In this document: positions 28,550-37,325 of the stretch, piece by piece
Layout of the letters: every line of letters begins with the position of its first letter
How positions within the stretch are numbered: position 1 is the stretch's first letter
DNA from: an uncultured Prevotellaceae bacterium
GTDB lineage: Bacteria > Bacteroidota > Bacteroidia > Bacteroidales > Bacteroidaceae
DNA: 64,000 nucleotides
Reading direction: 5' to 3'
Assembly (NCBI GenBank): GCA_902779455.1
Contig: CACZBS010000024.1
Span: forward strand, 1-64,000
Notes under the pieces: generated by a model
Database searches by the model: none
The model's input: only the letters and a program-made list of their open reading frames with translations
What the model was told of the DNA's origin: nothing
Program-made: the position numbers and the translations under genes

Positions 28550-29575
28550 TCATCTCGTCGTCCCGCGGATGATGAGGCGCGTGCGGACGATGCGGCGCTC
28601 GGCATGGTCGATGGGGATGCTGCCCTCGGCGTGGCCGATGAGGATGCTGGCGGCCTCCTCCCCCACCCTGACGCCGCGCTGCTCGACGGTGGTCAGCATC
28701 GGGTCGCAGGCGATGGCGCGCTCGCCGTTGGTGAAACCGCATATCGACACGTCTTCGGGGACACGGAGGCCCATGCGCTTGACGGTGTAGAGGATGCCGA
28801 TGGCCGTGTCGTCGTTGACGGCGAAGAAGGCGTCGGGGTGCGGGTCGAGATCGAACATGTCGGGCGTGATGACCTCAGCGCCCTGACGGTTGTCGCAATG
28901 GCGGGTGAGCCGCTCGTCGAAGGGCAGGCCGTGCTTCAGGAGCGCATCCTTGTAGCCGTTGAACCGGTTCTTCGAGATCTCGAGGTTCATCTGCGAGCCA
29001 TAGAACGCAATATGTCGGCACCCCGTCTCGATGAGATGCGTCACGGCATTGAAGGCCCCCATATAGTCGTCGACGACGACGCGGCTGGCGTTGACGCCCG
29101 TGCAGATGCGGTCGTAGAAGACGAGCGGCACACCCGCGTCGATGAGCCGCTGGAAGTGCTCGTAGCGCTGCGTGTCCTTGGCCTGCGAGACGATGATGCC
29201 GCACACCTTGTTCTCATAGAACGACTGGCAGATGCGCACCTCGCGCTCGTAGCGCTCATCGCTCTGCGCCACCATGATGCGATAGCCGCGGGCCTCGGCC
29301 TCCTCCTCGATGCCCTTGAGGATGGTCGAGAAATAGTAGTGGACCAGCTCGGGCACGATGACGCCGATGATCCGCACCGGCTGCACGCGCGAGAGGCGCA
29401 GCGACTCGGCCAGCACGTTGGGCGTGAAGTTGTGCTCGCGGGCATACTGCTGCACCATCCGCCGCCGCTCCTCAGAGATGCGGGGCGAATCCTTCAGCGC
29501 CCGCGACACCGTGGCCACCGAGATGCCCAGCTCGCGGGCAATGTCCTTCATCGTCATGACAGTGTTCTCTTTCAT
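28550..29575 (-). CDS. LacI-family transcriptional regulator of alpha-glucan genes
   Basis: A sugar-responsive DNA-binding protein. The N-terminal helix-turn-helix and hinge read MKDIARELGISVATVSRALK, followed by a periplasmic-binding-protein-like effector domain (about 65-341) with IIGVIVPELVHYYFSTILKG, FYDRICTG and FAVNDDTAIGIL. I start at 29575 (MKENTV, 341 residues); 29557 is possible. The gene sits between the MFS transporter and the starch susC operon. The 16-18 bp palindrome TGCAAACGTTTGCA, typical of LacI-family operators, occurs near susC, malQ, the GH97 gene and a GH13 gene. A degenerate copy overlaps this gene's own promoter. Activation of the former and self-repression are inferred from these positions. 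Confidence 0.92.
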   Translation of the reverse strand: MKENTVMTMKDIARELGISVATVSRALKDSPRISEERRRMVQQYAREHNFTPNVLAESLRLSRVQPVRIIGVIVPELVHYYFSTILKGIEEEAEARGYRIMVAQSDERYEREVRICQSFYENKVCGIIVSQAKDTQRYEHFQRLIDAGVPLVFYDRICTGVNASRVVVDDYMGAFNAVTHLIETGCRHIAFYGSQMNLEISKNRFNGYKDALLKHGLPFDERLTRHCDNRQGAEVITPDMFDLDPHPDAFFAVNDDTAIGILYTVKRMGLRVPEDVSICGFTNGERAIACDPMLTTVEQRGVRVGEEAASILIGHAEGSIPIDHAERRIVRTRLIIRGTTR

Positions 29576-29596
29576 CTGCTCATGGAGTTTACATTG

Positions 29597-29631
29597 CAAA
29601 GATAAAATAAAGTTCGCAAACGTGCACGAAC
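29597..29631 (-). promoter_or_regulatory. lacI promoter overlapped by degenerate operator
   Basis: The -7 box TATCTTTG (minus strand) is at 29597-29604. The imperfect palindrome GTTCGCAAACGTGCACGAAC at 29612-29631 is centred 21 bp upstream, between the -7 and -33 positions, where a bound protein would block polymerase. It matches the operator core at 9 of 14 bases. Confidence 0.55.
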
Positions 29632-29658
29632 CATATATAATTTAGTCGTGCAAGTGAA

Positions 29659-29736
29659 ATGCAAACGTTTGCATCCAACTATATAACGAATTTAATCAAA
29701 AAAAAGTATAACGTCTTTGAAATATCTTTACCTTTG
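29659..29736 (+). promoter_or_regulatory. Starch susC promoter with perfect LacI-type operator
   Basis: ATGCAAACGTTTGCAT at 29659-29674 is a perfect 16-bp palindrome. The -7 box TACCTTTG is at 29729-29736. Centre-to-centre distance is 66 bp, the same as at malQ. A second possible -7 box (TATCTTTA) overlaps at 29723. A leader of about 65 nt follows before susC. Confidence 0.85.
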
Positions 29737-29805
29737 CAGCGAAATTGACTAACCAGCGAAAACTGAAAATATTATATACTAATAACTAACTCTAATTTAA
29801 ATGAA

Positions 29806-32800
29806 ATGATGAAGCAAGTAAACATTAAGTTTCCGCTCAGGATGCTCGCCCTCATGATGGGCCTCTTCCTAAGCATGGGAGCCTTTGCACAGATCACTGT
29901 CAAAGGTCATGTGAAAGATGCTACTGGCGAAGACGTCATCGGAGCCACGGTCCGCGTGCTCGGCACACAGACGGCTACCGTCACCGACTTCGACGGTAAC
30001 TTCACTGTGCAGGCCAAGGCAGGCCAGGACCTGCAGGTGACCTACATGGGCTATCAGCCCGCTACGGTGAAGGCCGCCCCCCGCGTGGAGGTGACGCTGC
30101 AGGACGACCAAACGATGCTCAACGACATCGTGGTCATCGGTTACGGTACGGTGAAGAAGAGCGACGCCACCGGTTCGGTGCAGTCGATCGAGGCCGACCA
30201 GCTGGGCAAGGGCTTCGCCACGTCGCCCGCCGACCTGCTGCAGGGTAAGTCGGCCGGTGTGACCATCACGAGCAACAGCGGTCAGCCGGGCGCCGGCTCG
30301 ACCATCCGCATCCGTGGCGGCTCGTCGCTGTCAGCCTCTAACGATCCTCTGATCGTCATCGACGGTCTGCCCATCAGCGGCACCGGCATCTCGGGCTCGA
30401 GCGACGTGCTGTCGACCATCAACCCCAACGACATCGAGTCGTTCTCCATCCTGAAGGATGCCTCGGCTACGGCCATCTACGGTTCGCGCGCCTCTAACGG
30501 TGTGATCGTCATCACGACGAAGAAGGGTGCCACGGGCAAGCCCAAGGTGACGCTTGACATGAACACCTCGCTGCAGCAGGTGCGCGAGACGGTCGACGTG
30601 CTCGACGCCTACGGCCTGCAGAAGCTCTTCACGCAATACTATGGTGACAATGCCGACGCCGTGGCCGCACTCGGTCCCGTCGACGCCGACGGCAAGCCCG
30701 TCTACAACACCGACTGGCAGGACCTGATCTACCGCACGGCCCTCTCGACGGAGACCAACGCCAGCGTCTCCGGCGGCATCCAGAACAAGTCGAAGACCTT
30801 CAAGATGCCCTACCGCGTGTCGGCCGGATGGCTCGACCAGGAGGGTATCCTGCGCACCTCGGACATGGAGCGCGGAACGGTAGGTCTGAACCTGACCCCG
30901 ACGCTGCTCAACGACCGGCTGACCATCAACCTCAACGGTAAGGGCGTCTTCACCCACAACCGCTTCTCGGACAACGGTGCCATCGGCGCTGCCGTGAAGT
31001 ACGACCCCATGCTGCCGCCCTACCAGCACCGCAACGTGGTGTTCGACCACACGGCTTATCCCGTCAACGACTTCACCCGCTGGGAGACCAACGGTGCTCC
31101 CAACACCATGTCGGTGCTCAACCCGCTGGCTCAGCTGGCTCAGCAGCAGAAGAACGCCTACGTGCGCCGCTTTGTCGGCAACGCCCAGTTCGACTATAAG
31201 TTCAAGTATGTGCCCGGTCTGCGCGCCAACCTGAACCTCGGTCTCGACATCTCGAGCTCGAACGGTTATAACGAGACCGACTACCAGAGCGAGATCTCCT
31301 ATCACGACAAGACCCAGAACGGAGCCGGCCTGTGGGAGAAGTACACCCAGCTGCGCCGCGACCAGACCCTGGAGTTCTACCTCGACTATGCTACCGACCT
31401 GAAGGCCCTCCAGAGCCGCATCGACGTCATGGCCGGTTACTCTTGGCAGCATTTCTTCAACAAGACGACTGACTACAAGGAGTCGAACGACGGCAACCAC
31501 ACGCCGTATGCCACCACGCCGCTGTTCAAGACCGAGAGTTACCTCGTCTCATTCTTCGGCCGACTGAACTACACGCTGATGGACCGCTACCTGCTGACCG
31601 CCACCATCCGTCGCGACGGCACCTCGCGCTTCCAGAACAACAAGTGGGGCACGTTCCCCTCAGTGGCCCTGGCATGGCGCATCAATGAGGAAGGATTCCT
31701 GAAGAACGTCGACTGGCTGTCGAACCTGAAGCTGCGTCTGGGCTGGGGTATCACCGGTCAGCAGAACATCGGACAGGGCGACTATCCCTCCATCCCGACC
31801 TACCACACCAACCAGGGTGGTTCCTACTACATGTTCGGCAACAACGTCATCGTTCCCATTTCGCCCATGGGCTACGCCGCCCAGCTGAAGTGGGAGGAGA
31901 CCACAACCTACAACATCGGTCTGGACTTCGGATTCCTGAAGAACCGCATCAACGGTAGCATCGACGTCTACCAGCGCAAGACCAAGGACCTGCTCAACAC
32001 CGTGCCCCTCGTCACCGGTACGAACCTGACTGACATGCTGCTCGTCAACGTCGGCGACCTGGAGAACAAGGGCGTCGAGCTGGCACTCAACGTGGTGCCC
32101 GTACAGACGAAGGACTGGCGATGGGAAGTGGGCTTCAACGTGGCCTACAATAAGAATGAGATCACCCGCCTGACGGCCAATGACGATCCCGGCTATCAGG
32201 GCGTCAAGGCCGGTTACATCTCTGGCGGTGTCGACAACTACGTGCAGAAGCAGATGACGGGTCACCCGATCAACAACTTCTGGGTCTATCAGCAGGTGTA
32301 CGACCAGAACGGACATCCCCTCAACGGCGTCTACGTCGACCGCAATGCTGACGGCACGATCGACGACAGCGACCGCTACTTCTACACCCACCCCGATCCC
32401 GACGTGACCTTCGGCCTGAACACCGAGCTGAACTGGAAGCGCTGGACGCTCTCGGCCTCGGCACGCGCCAACCTGAACAACTACGTCTACAACAACGTGG
32501 CCTCGGACGGCGAACTGCTCACCGATATGTGGACCAACAGCTTTGTCTCCAACCGCGTGGAGACGGCTCCCTTCTCGGCCGTGGTGCAGTCGAACCAGCA
32601 CTACATGAGCGACTACTACGTGCGCAATGCCTCGTTCTTCAAGCTCGACAAGGTGACACTGGCCTACGACCTGTGCGACTGGGCCCGCGTGCACTTCACT
32701 GCACAGAACGTGCTGACCATCACCGACTACGACGGACTGGATCCTGAGGTCTATGGCGGCATTGACAACAACATGTATCCGCGTCCTCGCACCTATCTGC

Positions 32801-32823
32801 TGGGCGTCAGTCTCAACTTTTAA
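29806..32823 (+). CDS. susC: SusC-family TonB-dependent importer (starch PUL)
   Basis: An outer-membrane importer of 1005 residues for starch oligosaccharides. The order is a signal peptide ending at GAFAQ, a carboxypeptidase-like N-terminal domain (ITVKGHVKDATGEDVIGATV), and a plug with LNDIVVIGYGTVKKSDATGS and the conserved SILKDASATAIYGSRASNGV. The long barrel closes with YLLGVSLNF. The ATG at 29801 runs into a stop at once, so 29806 or 29809 is the start. It heads susC-susD-susE-susF, with a 21-base gap to susD. The starch assignment rests on susE/susF, the two amylase genes downstream and the operator shared with malQ. Confidence 0.95.
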   Translation: MMKQVNIKFPLRMLALMMGLFLSMGAFAQITVKGHVKDATGEDVIGATVRVLGTQTATVTDFDGNFTVQAKAGQDLQVTYMGYQPATVKAAPRVEVTLQDDQTMLNDIVVIGYGTVKKSDATGSVQSIEADQLGKGFATSPADLLQGKSAGVTITSNSGQPGAGSTIRIRGGSSLSASNDPLIVIDGLPISGTGISGSSDVLSTINPNDIESFSILKDASATAIYGSRASNGVIVITTKKGATGKPKVTLDMNTSLQQVRETVDVLDAYGLQKLFTQYYGDNADAVAALGPVDADGKPVYNTDWQDLIYRTALSTETNASVSGGIQNKSKTFKMPYRVSAGWLDQEGILRTSDMERGTVGLNLTPTLLNDRLTINLNGKGVFTHNRFSDNGAIGAAVKYDPMLPPYQHRNVVFDHTAYPVNDFTRWETNGAPNTMSVLNPLAQLAQQQKNAYVRRFVGNAQFDYKFKYVPGLRANLNLGLDISSSNGYNETDYQSEISYHDKTQNGAGLWEKYTQLRRDQTLEFYLDYATDLKALQSRIDVMAGYSWQHFFNKTTDYKESNDGNHTPYATTPLFKTESYLVSFFGRLNYTLMDRYLLTATIRRDGTSRFQNNKWGTFPSVALAWRINEEGFLKNVDWLSNLKLRLGWGITGQQNIGQGDYPSIPTYHTNQGGSYYMFGNNVIVPISPMGYAAQLKWEETTTYNIGLDFGFLKNRINGSIDVYQRKTKDLLNTVPLVTGTNLTDMLLVNVGDLENKGVELALNVVPVQTKDWRWEVGFNVAYNKNEITRLTANDDPGYQGVKAGYISGGVDNYVQKQMTGHPINNFWVYQQVYDQNGHPLNGVYVDRNADGTIDDSDRYFYTHPDPDVTFGLNTELNWKRWTLSASARANLNNYVYNNVASDGELLTDMWTNSFVSNRVETAPFSAVVQSNQHYMSDYYVRNASFFKLDKVTLAYDLCDWARVHFTAQNVLTITDYDGLDPEVYGGIDNNMYPRPRTYLLGVSLNF

Positions 32824-32844
32824 ACCTTAGCACACGATAGAATT

Positions 32845-34440
32845 ATGAAACAGAATATATTGACAAAAGGATTATACTCGGTTGCCCTGGCCACAGCACT
32901 CACGTTCACGGCCTGCACCGGCGACTTGGACGTTACTCCTATCGACCCCAACCTCGACACCCCGGAGAACGTCCTGGCCAGCATTGAGAACTACAACCAG
33001 CTTCTGGCCAAGTGCTATTCGGCCCTGTCGGTCAGCTCGCCTGACGGCGACAGCGGTTCACCCGACATCAAGTCTATCGACGGCGGTTTCGGACAGTATC
33101 TGCGCGCACTGTTCAACCTGCAGGAGCTGCCCACCGACGAGGCTGTCATGAACTGGAACAACGGCACCATCAAGGACCTTCACGGACTGAGCTGGGCCAC
33201 CAACGACGGTTTCGTGACTGCCGCCTTTGCCCGTATGATCTATCAGATCACGCTCTGCAACGAAGTCATCCGACGCATCGACGCCTCGCCCTACACCAGC
33301 GACGCCAAGGTCCAGCAGTATCGCGCCGAGGCCCGCTGCCTGCGTGGCCTGAGCTACTATCACCTCATCGACATGTTCGGCAACGTGCCCTTCCTCGACG
33401 AGAAGTCGGAGGTGGGCGGCGCCGCCCCCTCGCAGATGAGCCGCACCGAGCTCTTCACCTGGCTCACCAACGACCTGAAGGAGACGGCCGATCAGCTCCC
33501 CGCCGATCCTGAGAAGTATCGCGCCGGCAAGGGTCTGGCCTACATGCTGCTGGCCAAGCTCTACCTGAACGCCAAGGTCTACACCGGCACGGCCGACTAT
33601 GCCAAGTGCGCCGAGTATTGCGGTAAGATCATCGACCTGGGCTACGCTCTCGAGTCGTCGAACGACTACTACAAGATGTTCTGCGCCGACAACGACCAGC
33701 TGCTGGGCAAGGGCCACGAGCTCATCTTCAGCGTCTATCAGGACCACCTGAACACCAAGGCCTACGGCGGCACGACCTACATCATCAACGCTGCCTGCGG
33801 CGGTCAGGCCGACTATGCTGCCGACTTCGGTCTGGGCGGCAGTGGCTGGGCCGGCATCCGCGTGACCGAGAACGTGTACAGGAAGTTCCAGAGCTATGAC
33901 GTCCGCAACCGCTTCTACAAGACCAAATCCGAGTCTTCCGACGTCATCACCGACCTCGGCGACTTCGAGATGGGCGGCATGTCGTCGCTGAAGTTCACCA
34001 ACCTGAAGGCCAACGGCACCATCCTCGAAGATGCCAACTCGTTCGCCGACACCGACTTCCCGATGTTCCGTCTGGGCGATGTCTACCTAATGCTGGCTGA
34101 GTGCCAGGTTGTGGGCGGTGTCAGCGTCAACGTCAACGGCCACGATGGTCTGTGGTACTTCAACCAGATCCGCTCACGCGCCGGACTGAGCACCCCGTCG
34201 ACCATCACGGCCCGCGACATCATCGACGAGCGCTGCCGCGAGCTGCTTTGGGAGTGCCACCGTCGCAGCGACCTCGTGCGCTTCGACCTGTTCACCTCCG
34301 ATTCTGAGCTGTGGGCCTACAAGGGCATGAACAGCAACATCGGCACTCCCCACGGTGTCGACAAGCACTTCAACCTCTACCCCATCCCGTCGAGCGACAT
34401 CATGTCGAACTCGAACCTGAAACAGAACGACGGCTATTAA
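32845..34440 (+). CDS. susD: SusD-family glycan-binding lipoprotein (starch PUL)
   Basis: The surface lid of the SusC importer, binding starch helices. It has a lipoprotein signal with cysteine in FTACTGDLDVTP, then the SusD TPR-like region (RAEARCLRGLSYYHLIDMFG) and the C-terminal signature (DIIDERCRELLWECHRRSDL), ending in NDGY. It has 531 residues. It is cotranscribed with susC (21 bases before) and susE (37 bases after). The gene symbol follows position and family; its sequence is not close enough by eye to prove orthology to B. thetaiotaomicron SusD. Confidence 0.94.
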   Translation: MKQNILTKGLYSVALATALTFTACTGDLDVTPIDPNLDTPENVLASIENYNQLLAKCYSALSVSSPDGDSGSPDIKSIDGGFGQYLRALFNLQELPTDEAVMNWNNGTIKDLHGLSWATNDGFVTAAFARMIYQITLCNEVIRRIDASPYTSDAKVQQYRAEARCLRGLSYYHLIDMFGNVPFLDEKSEVGGAAPSQMSRTELFTWLTNDLKETADQLPADPEKYRAGKGLAYMLLAKLYLNAKVYTGTADYAKCAEYCGKIIDLGYALESSNDYYKMFCADNDQLLGKGHELIFSVYQDHLNTKAYGGTTYIINAACGGQADYAADFGLGGSGWAGIRVTENVYRKFQSYDVRNRFYKTKSESSDVITDLGDFEMGGMSSLKFTNLKANGTILEDANSFADTDFPMFRLGDVYLMLAECQVVGGVSVNVNGHDGLWYFNQIRSRAGLSTPSTITARDIIDERCRELLWECHRRSDLVRFDLFTSDSELWAYKGMNSNIGTPHGVDKHFNLYPIPSSDIMSNSNLKQNDGY

Positions 34441-34477
34441 TCTCAAGTGTTAAATATCAAATCAGATAAGTTAAGAT

Positions 34478-35575
34478 ATGAAAGCAATATATTTCAAGAG
34501 TGGCTTGTTAATGGCTGCCGTTGCCATGCTCTTTACTGCATGCGACAGCGACCGCGACGACAATCCCATTATCGACACGAACAACATGACCAATGAGTTC
34601 GTGCTTAATACGCCGGCCTACAGCACACAGGTGGTCGACTTGGCTACCAGCAACACCGTGAACTTCACGTGGAGCCAGCCCGGCTATGGATTCACAGTGC
34701 CCGTTACATATTCATTCCAGGTGTCGGCCGACGACACATGGACAGAAGGTTCCTATGCCGACGTGGCAGGCAGCTTTACCACCGTGCGCGGTGGCGTGTC
34801 TGGAAAGGCACTCAACAACGGTATCTGCACCGTCAAGGGCTGGGACCCGGAGAGTGAGATTCCTGCCACCATCGACGTCTACGTGCGCTGCAAGGCCATA
34901 CTGGCTGACCTCAGTGTGCCTGCCGTTTACTCTAACTCTGTCAAGATCAAGGTCGCACCCACCACGCCCGTTACCGAATATCCCGAATTCATCTACGAGA
35001 TTGGTGACGACAGCGATGGCTGGAGCATCTCGCATGCCCTGCGCAGCGCCAAGGACGAGAACGGTCTGTTCACGGGTGAGTATGCCGGTCTGACCTACCT
35101 CAACAAAGAGTTCAAGTTCCGCGAGGACAAGGAAAGCTGGAACGTGGGCACCAACTGGGGTGTTGGCGACGAAGAGGGAACACTGGCTGAAGGTGCCGGC
35201 AACATCACCGTGCCCGAGGAAGGCTTCTACAAGATTGACGTCAGCATGGCCGACATGACCTACACTCTGATGAAGGTGAACGTTATCTCCATCATCGGTA
35301 CGGTGAACGGCTCGTGGGACACCGACACCGACATGACCTACAACAAGGAGACCGGTGCCTGGGAGGTGACCACCGCCCTGAACGCCGGCGAGATGAAGTT
35401 CCGCGTCAACCACGATTGGACATGGAGCTGGGGTGGCAACGGCAATGGCACTGCCTACAACGACCTGACCTATAACAACGGTGCTAACCTGGCCCTCGAT
35501 GCCGGAGGCAACTACAAGGTAGAACTCTACGTCAGCTACGAAGGCAACAACAGGGTTGTCGTGACTAAGCAATAA
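34478..35575 (+). CDS. susE: SusE-like starch-binding outer-membrane lipoprotein
   Basis: A lipoprotein of 365 residues (cysteine in MLFTACDSD) with the SusE N-terminal domain. That domain includes NEFVLNTPAYSTQVVDL and the TVNFTWSQPGYGF core. Two shorter beta modules follow (about 165-260 and 265-365), rich in Trp such as WTWSWGGNGNG, which could stack on glucose rings. It would hold starch next to SusCD. The gap to the next gene is 34 bases. Confidence 0.85.
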   Translation: MKAIYFKSGLLMAAVAMLFTACDSDRDDNPIIDTNNMTNEFVLNTPAYSTQVVDLATSNTVNFTWSQPGYGFTVPVTYSFQVSADDTWTEGSYADVAGSFTTVRGGVSGKALNNGICTVKGWDPESEIPATIDVYVRCKAILADLSVPAVYSNSVKIKVAPTTPVTEYPEFIYEIGDDSDGWSISHALRSAKDENGLFTGEYAGLTYLNKEFKFREDKESWNVGTNWGVGDEEGTLAEGAGNITVPEEGFYKIDVSMADMTYTLMKVNVISIIGTVNGSWDTDTDMTYNKETGAWEVTTALNAGEMKFRVNHDWTWSWGGNGNGTAYNDLTYNNGANLALDAGGNYKVELYVSYEGNNRVVVTKQ

Positions 35576-35609
35576 TTGAGCAACTATACTTTAATAAAGG
35601 AAAGAAAAT

Positions 35610-37097
35610 ATGAAAAAGATATTTTTTGCAACATTCGCCCTTCTGTCATCGTTCGCACTCACTTCGTGCGACGATGACTACAACGAAGGCTTGATGCCTC
35701 CTATGACGTCGGCCGAGGAAACCGCCCAAACCGTAGGCAGCCTGGCTGTAGCCGCCGTGCCCACCATCGACCTTGCCACGGTGAGCGCCGACCTCGTCAA
35801 GGTGTGCAACATCACGGCTCCGGCCATTTCCGACCCTAATGCCGCCCTGGACAACTACACACTGACCATCGGCGAGGACGTTATCGCCATCAACAGCAAC
35901 GGCGAAGTGTCCAAGGCTGACATTGCCGGCATTGTCGAAAGCCGCTACGGCAAGCGCCCTGTAGAGCGCACGCTGGAGGGCGTAGTTCGCGCTTATGTCG
36001 TCAACAACGGACAGAGCGTGGTGGCCGTCGCTGACCCCATCACCATCAAGCTCATCCCCGAGGCACCTGTGATTGAGAATGCCTACTACTATGTCGGTGC
36101 AGCCAACGGATGGGGTGGACAGAGCTACAAGCTGGTCAACGGCGGCGGCGATGTCTACGAAGATCCCGTCTTCACAGTGACCGTTCCTGCTCAAGGCGGC
36201 GACCACTGGTTCAAGATCATGCCCGAGTCGGCATTCTCACTGGGCAGCATCTGGGATTGTCCCTCTGTCGTAGGCGTCTACACCAACGGCACCTCTGACT
36301 TGAGCGGCAAGTTCATCGTGGCCAAGAATGGTAACGACACAGAGGGCAGCGGTGCCAACTCGTGGTGCATCAAGGAAGGCGACGTCCCTGCCGACTTCTA
36401 TAAGATTTCGCTGAACATGCTGGAGCAGACCTACACCATCACCCCCATCACGCTGGCCGCCCAGTACTACCTCGTAGGTGCAGCCAACAGTTGGAATGCT
36501 GACCGGAACACTGGTATGACCCTGATGTTCACGCCTGTGTCGAAGGGTGTTGTCAGCTTCACCACCAAGTGGACCGGCGACCACAACCTGAAGATTTGGT
36601 CATTCGACGATTTCGGCGACTGGGGCAAGTGCTACGGAGCACTGTCTGACGGCGATGCCTCACCTTCCGGCTCGTTGACCAATGAGGGCTCCGGCGCCAT
36701 CGTCTGCCCTGAGGGTGATGCCTTCTACACCATCACGCTCAACTTTAGCAGCATGAGCTACACCTGGACCAAGCTCGACAACCAGGCTCCCACCGAGTAT
36801 GACAACATCTCGCTCATCGGCGAGTTCAACGGCTGGGGTGGCGACCACGACCTGACGCAGGTGGCTCCGCACAACTGGTATGGAGAGTTCACGCAGGAGA
36901 CCTCCGGTATGCTGAAATATCGTGCCAACCACGACTGGGGCGTCAACTGGGGCTTCGGTAGCGATGGCGACTGGAATGTCAGCAATGGCATCAACAACAT
37001 CGGCACCAATGGCGGCGGCAACATCTATGTGCCCGCCGGTAAGTATGATGTCTACCTGAACGACATCACCAATTCTATGATCTTCGTCAGCAAGTAA
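35610..37097 (+). CDS. susF: SusF-like starch-binding outer-membrane lipoprotein
   Basis: A lipoprotein of 495 residues (cysteine in FALTSCDDDYNEG). After an N-terminal SusE/F domain come three tandem starch-binding-type modules, each opening with a similar phrase: YYYVGAANGWGG, YYLVGAANSWNA and ISLIGEFNGWGG (about 150, 285 and 400). The third resembles the last module of the SusE-like neighbour (YRANHDWGVNWG against RVNHDWTWSWGG), a sign of shared origin. It is the last gene before a clear terminator at 37128. Confidence 0.85.
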   Translation: MKKIFFATFALLSSFALTSCDDDYNEGLMPPMTSAEETAQTVGSLAVAAVPTIDLATVSADLVKVCNITAPAISDPNAALDNYTLTIGEDVIAINSNGEVSKADIAGIVESRYGKRPVERTLEGVVRAYVVNNGQSVVAVADPITIKLIPEAPVIENAYYYVGAANGWGGQSYKLVNGGGDVYEDPVFTVTVPAQGGDHWFKIMPESAFSLGSIWDCPSVVGVYTNGTSDLSGKFIVAKNGNDTEGSGANSWCIKEGDVPADFYKISLNMLEQTYTITPITLAAQYYLVGAANSWNADRNTGMTLMFTPVSKGVVSFTTKWTGDHNLKIWSFDDFGDWGKCYGALSDGDASPSGSLTNEGSGAIVCPEGDAFYTITLNFSSMSYTWTKLDNQAPTEYDNISLIGEFNGWGGDHDLTQVAPHNWYGEFTQETSGMLKYRANHDWGVNWGFGSDGDWNVSNGINNIGTNGGGNIYVPAGKYDVYLNDITNSMIFVSK

Positions 37098-37127
37098 TTA
37101 GCTGGACGGATCATATTTCCAAGACTT

Positions 37128-37170
37128 TCGGGCAGGCGCCGGCAACGGTGCCTGCCCGATTTTATTTTTC
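37128..37170 (+). terminator. Terminator of the susCDEF operon
   Basis: A 10-bp stem TCGGGCAGGC (37128-37137) pairs with GCCTGCCCGA (37150-37159) and is followed by TTTTATTTTT. Confidence 0.88.
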
Positions 37171-37213
37171 TTATTCCCCATCGGAAGCTGACAGCAGCCG
37201 GAAGGGACTGTCG

Positions 37214-37290
37214 CGTAAACGATTGCACGTCACTTTCAGTCCTTTCATGCCGCGACATGAATGCTCATTGGCATTTTTATTGTAACTTCG
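37214..37290 (+). promoter_or_regulatory. Amylase promoter with degenerate LacI-type operator
   Basis: CGTAAACGATTGCA (37214-37227) matches the operator core at 11 of 14 bases. A -7-like box TAACTTCG (one mismatch to TAnnTTTG) is at 37283-37290. Centre spacing is again exactly 66 bp. The match was found by testing the spacing predicted from other promoters, which adds weight despite the weaker sequence. Confidence 0.65.
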
Positions 37291-37325
37291 CCGACATAAA
37301 ACGATTACCAAAAACCAACCAAGAA

